The notes under the pieces: generated by a model | The model's input: the letters and a program-made list of their open reading frames with translations, nothing else | What the model was told of the DNA's origin: nothing | Database searches by the model: none | NCBI RefSeq assembly: GCF_042665195.1 | Contig: NZ_JBHTBW010000085.1 | Coordinates: 10,368-74,367, forward strand | From: Laceyella putida | Lineage (GTDB): Bacteria > Bacillota > Bacilli > Thermoactinomycetales > Thermoactinomycetaceae | Length of the DNA stretch: 64,000 nt | Direction: 5' to 3' | In this document: piece by piece, positions 25,630 through 34,049 of the stretch | Layout of the letters: each line of letters opens with the position of its first letter | Position numbering within the stretch: the stretch's first letter is position 1 | Position numbers and translations under genes: made by a program

Positions 25630-26940
25630 TTATTTTAAATGCGGGATTCCCCGTCCCGGATAGAGAAGGTATTTTTCACGTAGTTCCTTGAAACTATTTA
25701 GTTCTTCCGTCCAAGTATGGACGATTTCTTTGGCTGATTTTCCCTGATCAATCTGTTGGCGAACTTTTTCGCTCCCGGTCATTTTATCCATCCAATAGGG
25801 TTCCCCTGATTCGCGCCAAGCAAACTGGTTGGGATATAATTTTTTTGTCTTTTCTATGATCGCAAGCCCAGTCAAGATGGGGTCAAACGATGCGGGATCA
25901 GTGACGTGCACTTGCACGCCGCCAACCGCTTTGCCTTGATACTTGGAGAAAGAAGGCGTGTAATAAGCTTCACGGAACGTTACCCCCGGCAACTGTTCTC
26001 TATTCAATGCCTCCGCCAACTTCCACCCTTCAATATAAGGGGCGCCAACCAGTTCAAACGGGCGGGTCGTTCCCCTTCCTTCTGAAAGATTGGTCGCTTC
26101 GATCAATCCTGTCCCAGGGTAGACCTGCGCTGTCATGACGGTTGGCATATTGGGCGACGGCATCACCCAAGGCAGGTTCGTTTTCTCGAATGTTTCCTGT
26201 CGGCTCCATCCTTTCATCCTGACTACGTGAAGCTCCACTTTCTTCTTGCCGGCTTTTGGGAAAAACGCTTCATTGAACATCGTCGCCAATTCCCCAACCG
26301 TCATGCCATGCCTGAGGGCGATCGGGAACAGGCCGATGAAAGAACTGTGCTTTTCCTCTAGCACCGGGCCCTCCACCCGGTCTCCCCCCAACGGATTGGG
26401 ACGATCCAACACATAAAATGGCTTGTCGGCCAAGGCTGCCGCTTCCATCGCATAAGCCATCGTGTAAATGTACGTATAAAACCGCGCGCCGACATCTTGA
26501 ATATCAAACACGAGAACATCCACGTCTTCAAATAGGGGAACCATCTCAGCCGGTTTTTTGCCATAAAGATTGGTTAAGGGAAGCCCCGTCTTCGGATCGA
26601 TCAGCTCGCCCGGCGTATCGCCCGCCTGCTCCGTCCCGCGCACCCCGTGCTCGGGCCCATACACTTCCGTCACTTTGATGCCCTTGGCCAACATGGCGTC
26701 CAACGCATGTTGGTAATCTGCGGTGATGCCCGTCGGATTGGTGATCAAGCCGACCCGTTGTCCGGCAAACATCCCGGGATGGGTCAACACCTCATCCAAC
26801 CCCGTCAGGACTCTCCCCCTGTATCCCTGCGCCGCCTCTTGTTCCCCATTCACCCAGACAAAGGTAAAGGTGGCCAAAACAATGACAAACCCAAGTGTGA
26901 TGCCCCACCAACGATTGTGGTCGATTTTGAGCAAGTCCAT
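25630..26940 (-). CDS. namZ: Exo-beta-N-acetylmuramidase NamZ family (DUF1343)
   Basis: A 436-residue protein with one N-terminal membrane helix (about 12-31) and a DUF1343 body: GQRVGLITNPTGITADYQHA, VYGPEHGVRGTEQAGD, TGLPLTNLYGKKPAEMV and VFDIQDVGARFYTYIYT. The family removes N-acetylmuramic acid from the non-reducing ends of peptidoglycan fragments, used in wall recycling. The N-terminal anchor predicts an outside location. The ATG follows AAAGGGGTGA. In Bacillus the gene sits in the murNAc-utilisation cluster; here it stands between tRNA genes and divIC. It fits the GlcNAc transporter at 55.9 kb. Confidence 0.85.
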   Translation of the reverse strand: MDLLKIDHNRWWGITLGFVIVLATFTFVWVNGEQEAAQGYRGRVLTGLDEVLTHPGMFAGQRVGLITNPTGITADYQHALDAMLAKGIKVTEVYGPEHGVRGTEQAGDTPGELIDPKTGLPLTNLYGKKPAEMVPLFEDVDVLVFDIQDVGARFYTYIYTMAYAMEAAALADKPFYVLDRPNPLGGDRVEGPVLEEKHSSFIGLFPIALRHGMTVGELATMFNEAFFPKAGKKKVELHVVRMKGWSRQETFEKTNLPWVMPSPNMPTVMTAQVYPGTGLIEATNLSEGRGTTRPFELVGAPYIEGWKLAEALNREQLPGVTFREAYYTPSFSKYQGKAVGGVQVHVTDPASFDPILTGLAIIEKTKKLYPNQFAWRESGEPYWMDKMTGSEKVRQQIDQGKSAKEIVHTWTEELNSFKELREKYLLYPGRGIPHLK

Positions 26941-27193
26941 TCACCCCTTTGCTGTGCTGGCTCGGCCAACGCTCTAGCCTAGATTTCTACTCGAATCCGT
27001 TTTATTCCTGCAAAAACAAAATAACCCCTTGTCCTCCGCGAACAAGAAGTCTTGCACCCACCCCATCGCCCCACGCAAAAACGGCGGCCATGGGGAAAAG
27101 CGAGTTGAATATCTCGACGGAAACGGGTTTGATAAACCTCATTCCTCTAGAGCTTGCTGGCAAATGGAGGCGGAGCGGATGACCGAGATACCG

Positions 27194-27565
27194 CTATTCT
27201 TTGCCGGGCAGGGAGTAATTCTGTTCACCCGGCTTACTGTATCCCATTTTGTGCGCCAACTCCAACAAATAATCCTTGCGGTGCAATTTCTTGATTTCCG
27301 CGTTTAATTTGGCTGTTTTTTGTTGCACACCCGCCAACTCCCTCTGCTTTGCCGCCAACTCTTCCTCTTTGTCCCAGATGCGGTTCTGCTGGACAATCAA
27401 TTCAACGATGCACCAGCAGAAAATGACGACCATCATGCCGAGCCAGATCTTCCGCCGACGCCGAACCAAGGGATGAAGCGGCTGTTTCCTTGCTTCTTGC
27501 CCCTTCTCTTTCATCACTTCACGCTTAAACGTCAAAATATTGTCACGCGAACTTTGAAAAGGCAT
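27194..27565 (-). CDS. divIC: Cell-division protein DivIC (FtsB-like)
   Basis: A 123-residue bitopic protein: a basic cytoplasmic tail, one membrane helix (about 42-62), and an outer coiled coil (65-100) with the conserved IKKLHRKDYLLELAHKMGYSKPGE end. DivIC joins FtsL and DivIB at the septum. The ATG at 27565 (MPFQSSRDN) has AAGGTGG at the right distance. The yabQ stop overlaps this region, so it is transcribed with the sporulation cluster upstream. Confidence 0.92.
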   Translation of the reverse strand: MPFQSSRDNILTFKREVMKEKGQEARKQPLHPLVRRRRKIWLGMMVVIFCWCIVELIVQQNRIWDKEEELAAKQRELAGVQQKTAKLNAEIKKLHRKDYLLELAHKMGYSKPGEQNYSLPGKE

Positions 27566-27566
27566 G

Positions 27567-28142
27567 TTATCCACCTTTTTCTCTTTTCTTTTTCCACCAG
27601 GCATTCAACCGCCGGAGGGTTTGTGATGCTTTATCCAAATACGGACGTGCCCATTTCCCCACGGGACGGACAATCGGCCTGAGCAGCCAAGCCAAGGGCA
27701 GACCCATCCATTTGACAAGGGTCCAAATCACTCGGATCAACATCCGAGAGCACGTCTGTAGGCACTGCACTATAAATAATAAGGGGAGATAAACCAATGT
27801 GTAAATCGTTTGTCCAAGAAAATGAATCAGCCATTCGACCAGTTGAAATAACAAGCGGATCCAGCGAATGATCAGGCGCGAACACCACTTGAAGTAGAGC
27901 AAAAAACCGAGGCAGATCGCAATGAACAAGTAGAATCGCAACTCTCCCCAATTGCTCCACAACAACAGGCCGAACACGAGAACGCTGGAAACCATCCAAT
28001 ACAGGAGATCGATCAGGGACACGATCCACCGTTTGAGCCGAAAGCGCTGGGTGATCACGCGGTAAAAATCAAGAATGACGCCGATCAGGATGCCGGACCC
28101 CAGCATCAAGCTCATCGTGGTCCATTGTGTGGCCAGGGTCAC
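27567..28142 (-). CDS. yabQ: Spore cortex protein YabQ
   Basis: A 191-residue membrane protein with four to five helices, matching YabQ by its start (TQWTTMSLMLGSGILIGVILDFYR) and by the trailing basic region. YabQ is needed for cortex formation in the mother-cell-derived outer forespore membrane. The gene overlaps yabP by four bases and ends one base before divIC begins. The tail after the last helix is longer than in B. subtilis and has several Trp-rich amphipathic stretches. Confidence 0.9.
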   Translation of the reverse strand: MTLATQWTTMSLMLGSGILIGVILDFYRVITQRFRLKRWIVSLIDLLYWMVSSVLVFGLLLWSNWGELRFYLFIAICLGFLLYFKWCSRLIIRWIRLLFQLVEWLIHFLGQTIYTLVYLPLLFIVQCLQTCSRMLIRVIWTLVKWMGLPLAWLLRPIVRPVGKWARPYLDKASQTLRRLNAWWKKKREKGG

Positions 28143-28429
28143 TTGAAGATCCGCCCCAGTATCCCTTTTGCTTTCTCACCTGTGGGCAGGTGGACATCCA
28201 AATAACTCATGTCCATGATCTGCCCCTCTATCGCGACCCGTCCCTGATCGAGATCCAAATTTTTTATGTGGAGGTCTTGTCCACGGATACCGAGGTATCC
28301 ATAATCGGTTTGCAATAGGAACTCTTCGCTGTCAAAGCTCTCGACGCGGACAACACCGCTAACTTCCATCGTATTGCGATTGGTCAGCACAATCTCATGC
28401 CTGTGCTGGCCATGCAAGTCCTCTGTCAT
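28139..28429 (-). CDS. yabP: Spore coat/sporulation protein YabP
   Basis: A 96-residue protein that matches YabP: VSGVVRVESFDSEEFLLQTDYG, LGIRGQDLHIKNLDLDQG and VAIEGQIMDMSYLDV, a YabP/YqfC fold involved in sporulation. The ATG at 28429 follows AAGGGGGT by a few bases; an ATG nine codons upstream lies before that site. It overlaps yabQ by four bases. Confidence 0.93.
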   Translation of the reverse strand: MTEDLHGQHRHEIVLTNRNTMEVSGVVRVESFDSEEFLLQTDYGYLGIRGQDLHIKNLDLDQGRVAIEGQIMDMSYLDVHLPTGEKAKGILGRIFK

Positions 28430-28470
28430 ATCAAGTACCCCCTTCCCTTGGTACATGATATGGACAAAGA

Positions 28471-28764
28471 CTAAAATTTAGAACCCGACCGTTCTTCTCC
28501 CTCTTCTGCTTTCAGCGCTTCTTCGCGAATGATCGTGAACATGGTGCTGGCATCTTCTTTTTTCGCATTCTCTTGCAGCTTCTCCACTCTCGCCGTGACC
28601 CGTTTGTTGCCAAAGCGGATGCTGAGTTCATCGCCCACAGCCACAGTCGTCCCCGCCTTGGCCGGCTTGCCGTTCACCTCAGCCCGTCCCTGGTCGCACA
28701 CTTCTTTGGCTAATGTCCGTCTTTTCACTAATCGGGATACTTTTAGAAACTTATCCAGTCGCAT
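28471..28764 (-). CDS. rqcP: Ribosome quality-control S4-domain protein RqcP
   Basis: A 97-residue S4-type RNA-binding protein: MRLDKFLKVSRLVKRRTLAKEV, then GRAEVNGKPAKAGTTVAVGD. RqcP works with RqcH on stalled 50S subunits to add alanine tails. A short acidic tail (about 80-97) lies beyond the fold. It is 41 bases upstream of yabP and 86 bases after mazG. Confidence 0.94.
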   Translation of the reverse strand: MRLDKFLKVSRLVKRRTLAKEVCDQGRAEVNGKPAKAGTTVAVGDELSIRFGNKRVTARVEKLQENAKKEDASTMFTIIREEALKAEEGEERSGSKF

Positions 28765-28850
28765 ATGTTGTTTGTCACCTCGGCTGTACCAAACTTTTCA
28801 CAATCGTTCGTCCATCATATGAACAATTCTCTCCTTGGCGGGAAAACCCT

Positions 28851-30332
28851 TTATTGGGTGTGAGGTTTCCCCTTTTCTTCCCGCTTCGCCTCATCCCACC
28901 ACCCATCCATTTCCGACAGGGTCACCTTAGACCACTTGCGTCCATGACGGTGCACTTGTTCTTCAATATATCGGAAGCGGCGGGCAAACTTCTGGCATGA
29001 TTTGATCAAGGCCAATTCCGGTTCCACTTTGAGGAATCGGGCCAAATTGACTAGAGCAAACAAGAGGTCGCCCAGTTCTTCTTCCCGTTCGGCCGCGGTT
29101 TCGGTGCGCATCAACTCATCCAATTCCTCATGCACCTTGCTGACCACCTCTTCCACCCGATCCCAGTCAAATCCCACTTTCGCCGCCTTTTTCTGCTGTT
29201 CATAAGCCAGGAGCAACGCAGGCAAATGTTGGTTCACTTTTCCCAAAACCGAAGAGGGTTGTTCTTCCCCTGCACGCTCTTGCGCTTTGATCTGTTCCCA
29301 GTTCGCCTTCACTTCTTCCGCCGTATCCGCCTTGGCTTCGCCGAAAACATGAGGATGGCGACGAATCATTTTGTCATTGAGGCGCTCAATCACTTCATAG
29401 ATATCAAATGTGCCCTCTTCGCTGGCAATCTGCGCGTGAAGCATCACTTGCAGCAGAATATCCCCCAACTCATCAGCCATCGCCTCATGGTCCTCTTCAT
29501 GCACCGCTTCCAAAAACTCATAAGCCTCCTCAATGAGGTAACGGCGCAAGCTCTCATGCGTTTGTTTGCGGTCCCACGGGCAGCCCTCGGGACTTCTCAG
29601 TGTCGCAATCACATCCACAAGGGTGGCGAATTGGCGGTGGAGCGCCTGTTCATCCGTAACGGGCGGCACATAGACGGAGGTGAGATCCGTAAACCAGTCA
29701 CCGTGATCCAGCTCGTACAATGGAAGGGTGGTCAACTTCTCCAATCCGGGAACGCCACAAGCGGTGGCGATCGTCACGGGATGGTCATCGGGAAACACAT
29801 CCATCAAGGTCAGTTTCACGTCGGAAGCGACCAAACGGTCATATACTTGTCCAATCAATATGTGTGTCCGCGGGTCGACCCGGGAGGCGGTGAGATCGTT
29901 CCCATCCAACAATTGAAAGCCTTCAATGGGATCGATCTTCAGACTGGCAAACAGCGCATCCAAGAAGCTGGTGCCTCCCTGAACATCGACTGGGATCCCG
30001 CGTTTCTCCCCTTCGCTTAAGAGCAATTGGACGGTCCGCTCGGCGACCATGGGATGCCCAGGCACCGCATAGACCACCCTTTCTCCAGTCGCCGCATGGG
30101 CGAGCAAGGTTTCCGCGATTTCCTCATATACCGTTTTGAACTGGGTATGTTTCTCATACACCTCATCAAAACTTGTGTAATGAATTCCCCTTGTTTGCAA
30201 CCATGAAACGACCGGATGCTTCTCTGTGCGCAGGATCAGTTTCCCGCAAGTCTCCAACTCGGACAACGTCCCCAGCGTCAAACCTTTTTCATCACCAAAT
30301 CCCAGTCCGACAACCACGATATTCCCGTTCAT
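28851..30332 (-). CDS. mazG: Tetrapyrrole methylase / MazG pyrophosphohydrolase fusion
   Basis: A 493-residue fusion. The N-terminal third is a tetrapyrrole methylase-like domain (VVGLGFGDEKGLTLGTLSELE, VVYAVPGHPMVAERTV). The C-terminal part has two MazG repeats with Glu-rich metal sites: EEAYEFLEAVHEEDHEAMADELGDI and EREEELGDLLFALVNLARF. MazG hydrolyses nucleoside triphosphates to monophosphates, clearing abnormal nucleotides and limiting ppGpp. This is the usual Bacillus YabN arrangement, between yabM and rqcP. Confidence 0.96.
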   Translation of the reverse strand: MNGNIVVVGLGFGDEKGLTLGTLSELETCGKLILRTEKHPVVSWLQTRGIHYTSFDEVYEKHTQFKTVYEEIAETLLAHAATGERVVYAVPGHPMVAERTVQLLLSEGEKRGIPVDVQGGTSFLDALFASLKIDPIEGFQLLDGNDLTASRVDPRTHILIGQVYDRLVASDVKLTLMDVFPDDHPVTIATACGVPGLEKLTTLPLYELDHGDWFTDLTSVYVPPVTDEQALHRQFATLVDVIATLRSPEGCPWDRKQTHESLRRYLIEEAYEFLEAVHEEDHEAMADELGDILLQVMLHAQIASEEGTFDIYEVIERLNDKMIRRHPHVFGEAKADTAEEVKANWEQIKAQERAGEEQPSSVLGKVNQHLPALLLAYEQQKKAAKVGFDWDRVEEVVSKVHEELDELMRTETAAEREEELGDLLFALVNLARFLKVEPELALIKSCQKFARRFRYIEEQVHRHGRKWSKVTLSEMDGWWDEAKREEKGKPHTQ

Positions 30333-30376
30333 GATCCCCCACCTATCTCATATGTTTTTGTCATGCAACGCCGCTT

Positions 30377-31996
30377 CTACGAACGCAGCCACTGCCATTT
30401 ATCCAAGAGAGGCAACACTTTGGTTTTTAGTTTGGGCACCTTTTCCAAGTCGGCCCGCGTTAACACACCAAAGCGGAATAACGCCCAAACATAGACGACG
30501 ATTCCCGTGATGACGGAAGTGAGCGAGGTGGTCGTCATGGCCAAACGATACTCCAGCGCAGGAGCCAGGACCGCTTCCAAACCGAGCATGACGCCACCCA
30601 CCGCAATCGCCATCCATAAAGCGGACCATAAACTTTTTCCCAAACGGAATGTTTGCCTGAGCGTCCCATGCAGATGTCTCTTTAACGCCCAGAGGTTAAG
30701 TCCGGCCGCACAGGCATAAGCCACTGTGGTGGCCAAGGCGGCACCACGGATATCCCATAACGGTATCAGCAGGAGATTGCCCGCCAATTTGACAGCGACA
30801 CCCACCGACAAGTGGAGCGCAGGCATATAGACACGACCAAATCCCTGCAAAATGCCAGCCGAAGTTAAGCTGAGCGTCGAAAACAGGATCGTAAACGCGA
30901 GGATGGCCAGCGCGTCCGAACCCGCTCCATCTTTATACAACATCACATTGGTAGGCAGGGCGATCACAGCCAAGCCCACTGATGCAGGCAAACCGAATAA
31001 CCAAGTCAGTCGCAAAGCCAAGGCCGCCCGCTCAGCCGCTTCTTCCTCACGCCCCAATGTTTTGGCTTCCGCAATCGCCGGCACAATCGATAAAGCGATG
31101 GCCGTCGCGAAAAAGGAACCAAATTGAATCAGGGGCTGCCCGCGGTCAAACACGCCTTTCCCCGTAATCACCCGCTCCATCTGCCATCCGATATCGACGA
31201 GCAAATTCCCTACCGTAAAGGAATCCACCAGCGAATATAAAGGCAAGACAAGCGAACCGATGCAGATGGGAACGGATAAAGCCAATATGCGAAACACTAA
31301 CTGCCTGGTGGATAAGTGCGCTTGAGCGACACCCGGTTCAGCTGATATGGACTTGACCCGCTTCTTCCAGTACACCATCAACACGATGAATGCGGCGATG
31401 GCTCCGGTCGTGGCTCCAAACACAGCACCCGCCCCGGCATAAACATAGCCAAGTCCTTCCTCCATAAAGTACCAAGCCGCCAACAAGATGGTGGCCACCC
31501 GCACCACTTGCTCCATCACTTGCGATGTGGCGGTGGGCATCATGTTTTGCTGGCCTTGGAAATATCCGCGTATGGCTGATAAAAATGGAACGATAACCAA
31601 TGCAAATGAAACCGACTGGATGGGCATGGTTAGCAATGGACGATTCCCCATCCAAGTGGCGATGATCTCCGCTCCAAAAAAGAGCAGGACAAAGAATAAA
31701 CATCCCGTCAAAAACAATGTGACTGAGGCCACGCGAAAAATCCGGCGCGCCGTCTCTGAATCCCCTTCGGCCAAACGCTCTGACACTAACTTAGAGATCG
31801 CCGTGGGGAATCCTGCTGTCGCCAGTATCAACAAGGTACTGTAAAGCGGATACACTTGCTGGTACACATACATGCCTTCGTCACCCGTTATATTTTGATA
31901 GGGGACACGGTAGACGGCCCCTAAGATTTTGCTGACCAACGCCGCCAAGCCTAAAATGGCGGCACCGCGAACAAACGATTGCTCCGCCTTGGACAT
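30377..31996 (-). CDS. yabM: Polysaccharide/lipid flippase, SpoVB-like (YabM)
   Basis: A 539-residue polytopic membrane protein of the MOP superfamily, with about 14 helices and the opening motif GAAILGLAALVSKILGAVYRVPYQNITGDEG. Members move lipid-linked sugars across the membrane; SpoVB acts in spore cortex synthesis. The position beside spoVT and mazG is that of B. subtilis yabM. AGGGGGAGG precedes the ATG. Confidence 0.93.
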   Translation of the reverse strand: MSKAEQSFVRGAAILGLAALVSKILGAVYRVPYQNITGDEGMYVYQQVYPLYSTLLILATAGFPTAISKLVSERLAEGDSETARRIFRVASVTLFLTGCLFFVLLFFGAEIIATWMGNRPLLTMPIQSVSFALVIVPFLSAIRGYFQGQQNMMPTATSQVMEQVVRVATILLAAWYFMEEGLGYVYAGAGAVFGATTGAIAAFIVLMVYWKKRVKSISAEPGVAQAHLSTRQLVFRILALSVPICIGSLVLPLYSLVDSFTVGNLLVDIGWQMERVITGKGVFDRGQPLIQFGSFFATAIALSIVPAIAEAKTLGREEEAAERAALALRLTWLFGLPASVGLAVIALPTNVMLYKDGAGSDALAILAFTILFSTLSLTSAGILQGFGRVYMPALHLSVGVAVKLAGNLLLIPLWDIRGAALATTVAYACAAGLNLWALKRHLHGTLRQTFRLGKSLWSALWMAIAVGGVMLGLEAVLAPALEYRLAMTTTSLTSVITGIVVYVWALFRFGVLTRADLEKVPKLKTKVLPLLDKWQWLRS

Positions 31997-32062
31997 CCTG
32001 CCTCCCCCTTCACGTCACATTGCTTTTCATTATACAAGAGCGCAAAAGGTTGGCAAAGAAAA

Positions 32063-32082
32063 AGCAGGTTTATTCACCTGCT
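32063..32082 (-). terminator. Terminator after spoVT
   Basis: AGCAGGT and ACCTGCT form a 7-bp stem with a six-base loop, followed by TTTTTCTTTG on the minus strand. Confidence 0.8.
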
Positions 32083-32090
32083 AGTCAAAT

Positions 32091-32633
32091 CTATTGCTCC
32101 ATCTGCTTTCCAAGGAAGGAAGCGGCTGTACCGGCCAGTTTCGATTCCAATTCCCCCAAGCGTTCTCCTTCTTTTTTGGTAAAGATTATCACGGCGCCGA
32201 TGGGGTCTCCACCCGCAATAATCGGAACAACCACATAGGATTGATATTCTTCCGGCACTCCCTTGAACAACTCCACGGTCAACGGATTGCTTTCCAGATG
32301 AGTGCGTCGCTGTTCCATGCAAGATTCCACGATATCACCAATCGACTTGTCCATATATTCCTTTTTGGAGGCACCCGCAACAGCAATCACACTGTCCCGG
32401 TCACACACGACCGTGGCGAATTGAATATTTTCATAAAGAGCTTCTGCGTATTCTTGCGCAAAGTCCCCCAGCTCACCAATGGGCGAATACTTTTTCAGAA
32501 TCACTTCACCGTCGCGATCTACAAAAATCTCAAGCGGATCCCCCTCCCGAATCCGAAGCGTCCGACGAATTTCCTTAGGTATCACCACACGACCTAGATC
32601 ATCGATCCGACGTACGATGCCGGTTGCTTTCAT
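32091..32633 (-). CDS. spoVT: Stage V sporulation protein T
   Basis: A 180-residue regulator of late forespore genes. The N-terminal AbrB-type DNA-binding domain is MKATGIVRRIDDLGRVVIPKEIRRTLRI; a GAF-like domain follows (65-178). It modulates sigma-G genes and its own expression. The start at 32633 has GAGAGGAAA nine bases upstream; the in-frame ATG seven codons earlier is not used. A sigma-G type promoter lies 117 bases upstream, with nothing else in the 32634-32997 gap. Confidence 0.96.
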   Translation of the reverse strand: MKATGIVRRIDDLGRVVIPKEIRRTLRIREGDPLEIFVDRDGEVILKKYSPIGELGDFAQEYAEALYENIQFATVVCDRDSVIAVAGASKKEYMDKSIGDIVESCMEQRRTHLESNPLTVELFKGVPEEYQSYVVVPIIAGGDPIGAVIIFTKKEGERLGELESKLAGTAASFLGKQMEQ

Positions 32634-32749
32634 AGGAAATTTCCTCTCTTTCATCTGATGTTATCTAAAACCCAGCACTTCACTTTCGTCTTTCCATAAG
32701 GATTCATTAATCAGGAAGTGTACTTTGGTTGAAATTGTCCTACCGCCCA

Positions 32750-32780
32750 TAGTATTGTTCTGCTTCCAAAAGTTTATTCG
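32750..32780 (-). promoter_or_regulatory. Putative sigma-G promoter of spoVT
   Basis: On the minus strand CGAATA (32775-32780, core GAATA) and AATACTA (32750-32756) are 18 bases apart, close to the sigma-G pattern (GAATA, then CATACTA with one change). Confidence 0.6.
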
Positions 32781-32997
32781 ACAATAGCATACATAAAAAG
32801 CAGAGCCACATTTTCGCCCTGCTCCCATCCATGTCGTGTCGATTAACCGGTAAATGGAAGGCGGTTTTGCCTGTACCCTGAGGGTGACAGCGAAGTGATC
32901 AAAGCGGTGGAGCCTCCATCAGACGAAGCGACCAAGGAACGCAGACTCAAAGTCCGCCTCCATCCACAACCTATATACCAAACCCGTTTAACGCAAA

Positions 32998-33028
32998 AAA
33001 GACAGGGTGTCGCATTCACCCTGTCTTT
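32998..33028 (-). terminator. Terminator after the PrsA-like gene
   Basis: A perfect 12-bp stem (AAAGACAGGGTG) with a seven-base loop is followed by a T tract on the minus strand. Confidence 0.88.
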
Positions 33029-33035
33029 CATCACT

Positions 33036-34049
33036 CTATGTCAAAAGCGATTTAAATCCGATCTCTTTCACCACAGATTCGTAAATCTCTTGTTTCTTCG
33101 GTTGTTTCACTTGTTCATCCGCTTTTGCCAACGGTTCTTGTTTGCGGTCCAACACCTTCAATACATGGTAACCATAGCTGGTTTTAATCGGGTCGCTGAT
33201 TTTATTCAGCGGCAACTCTTTGGACGCCTTCGCAAATTCCGGCACAAATTGATCCGCCGCCCCTTCGATGATCCCCGCGCTGTTTTTCGAACCGGGATCA
33301 TCGGAATATTCCTTGGCCAGCTTGGCGAAATCACCGCCATCTTCCAGCTTCTGCTTCACTTCCTCGGCGCGTTTCTTCGCTTCGGCATCTGTCCGTTTGG
33401 GTTGCTTTTGCCCTTGTTGCTGCCCCGCTTGTCCATCATTGACGGAGACCAGAATATGTTGCACTTTGACCCAGTCATACTTCTCATCTTTCAACTGCTC
33501 GTTGTAGTAAGCGTCCATCTTGTGAAAGTTGAAAAAGAAGTCTTGCAGTTCCGCTTTGGTGAAGCCTTTGCCTTTGATCGCTTCATCCAAACTTTTTGGC
33601 TGTTTTTGTCCGCTTTGTTGTTGGGCCGGTTGGTTTTTGAAGGAGTTCTCAAATTCTTTCATGGTTTGATCCGTTTTTTCTTTGTAGGAAGGATCTTCTT
33701 TGACCCGTTCGGCCATGTACTTCCGCGCCGCCACTTCCTTGGACAATTCCGTCTTGATCTGCTTCTGTTGATCTTTCATCGAGCCCATCATCATCTCAAG
33801 TTGCGGATCCAAAAAGGCAACAATATTGATGTAACGGTTAAGTTCGCCTTCCGTCACTTTGCCTCCCTTGTACTCCGCTACCACTTTGTTGCTGTTGGTG
33901 GGCAGGGGTTTAAATTCGGTCGGGGTTTGGCTTGCTTGGCTCGTTTGGTCTTTGCTGGTTTCTTTAGCACCACCGCAGCCCGTCAGCACAAGCGCGCTCG
34001 CTAAAAAGATGGTAGCCGCTCCTTTTACCCATTTACTCAGTCGCAACAT
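33036..34049 (-). CDS. prsA: PrsA-like foldase lipoprotein
   Basis: A 337-residue exported peptidyl-prolyl isomerase. A signal peptide ends in the lipobox SALVLTGCGG (Cys about 25). An N-domain rich in Glu and Gln follows, then a parvulin domain (about 205-310) with VQHILVSVND, AKLAKEYSDDPGSKNSAGIIEG and SYGYHVLKVLDR. PrsA folds secreted proteins outside the membrane. Its ATG lies inside the end of mfd (overlap of 17 bases), so it is probably in the mfd transcript. No family-level Asp/His active-site change is visible. Confidence 0.9.
   Translation of the reverse strand: MLRLSKWVKGAATIFLASALVLTGCGGAKETSKDQTSQASQTPTEFKPLPTNSNKVVAEYKGGKVTEGELNRYINIVAFLDPQLEMMMGSMKDQQKQIKTELSKEVAARKYMAERVKEDPSYKEKTDQTMKEFENSFKNQPAQQQSGQKQPKSLDEAIKGKGFTKAELQDFFFNFHKMDAYYNEQLKDEKYDWVKVQHILVSVNDGQAGQQQGQKQPKRTDAEAKKRAEEVKQKLEDGGDFAKLAKEYSDDPGSKNSAGIIEGAADQFVPEFAKASKELPLNKISDPIKTSYGYHVLKVLDRKQEPLAKADEQVKQPKKQEIYESVVKEIGFKSLLT

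Noticed and set aside
29130..30020. Plus-strand frame of almost 300 codons opposite mazG
   Set aside because: Antisense of MazG; composition is that of a reverse-strand shadow (rich in His and Phe).
32895..34004. Plus-strand frame of 369 codons opposite the PrsA-like gene
   Set aside because: Antisense of a lysine- and glutamine-rich lipoprotein, which gives long Phe/Leu-rich frames by chance.
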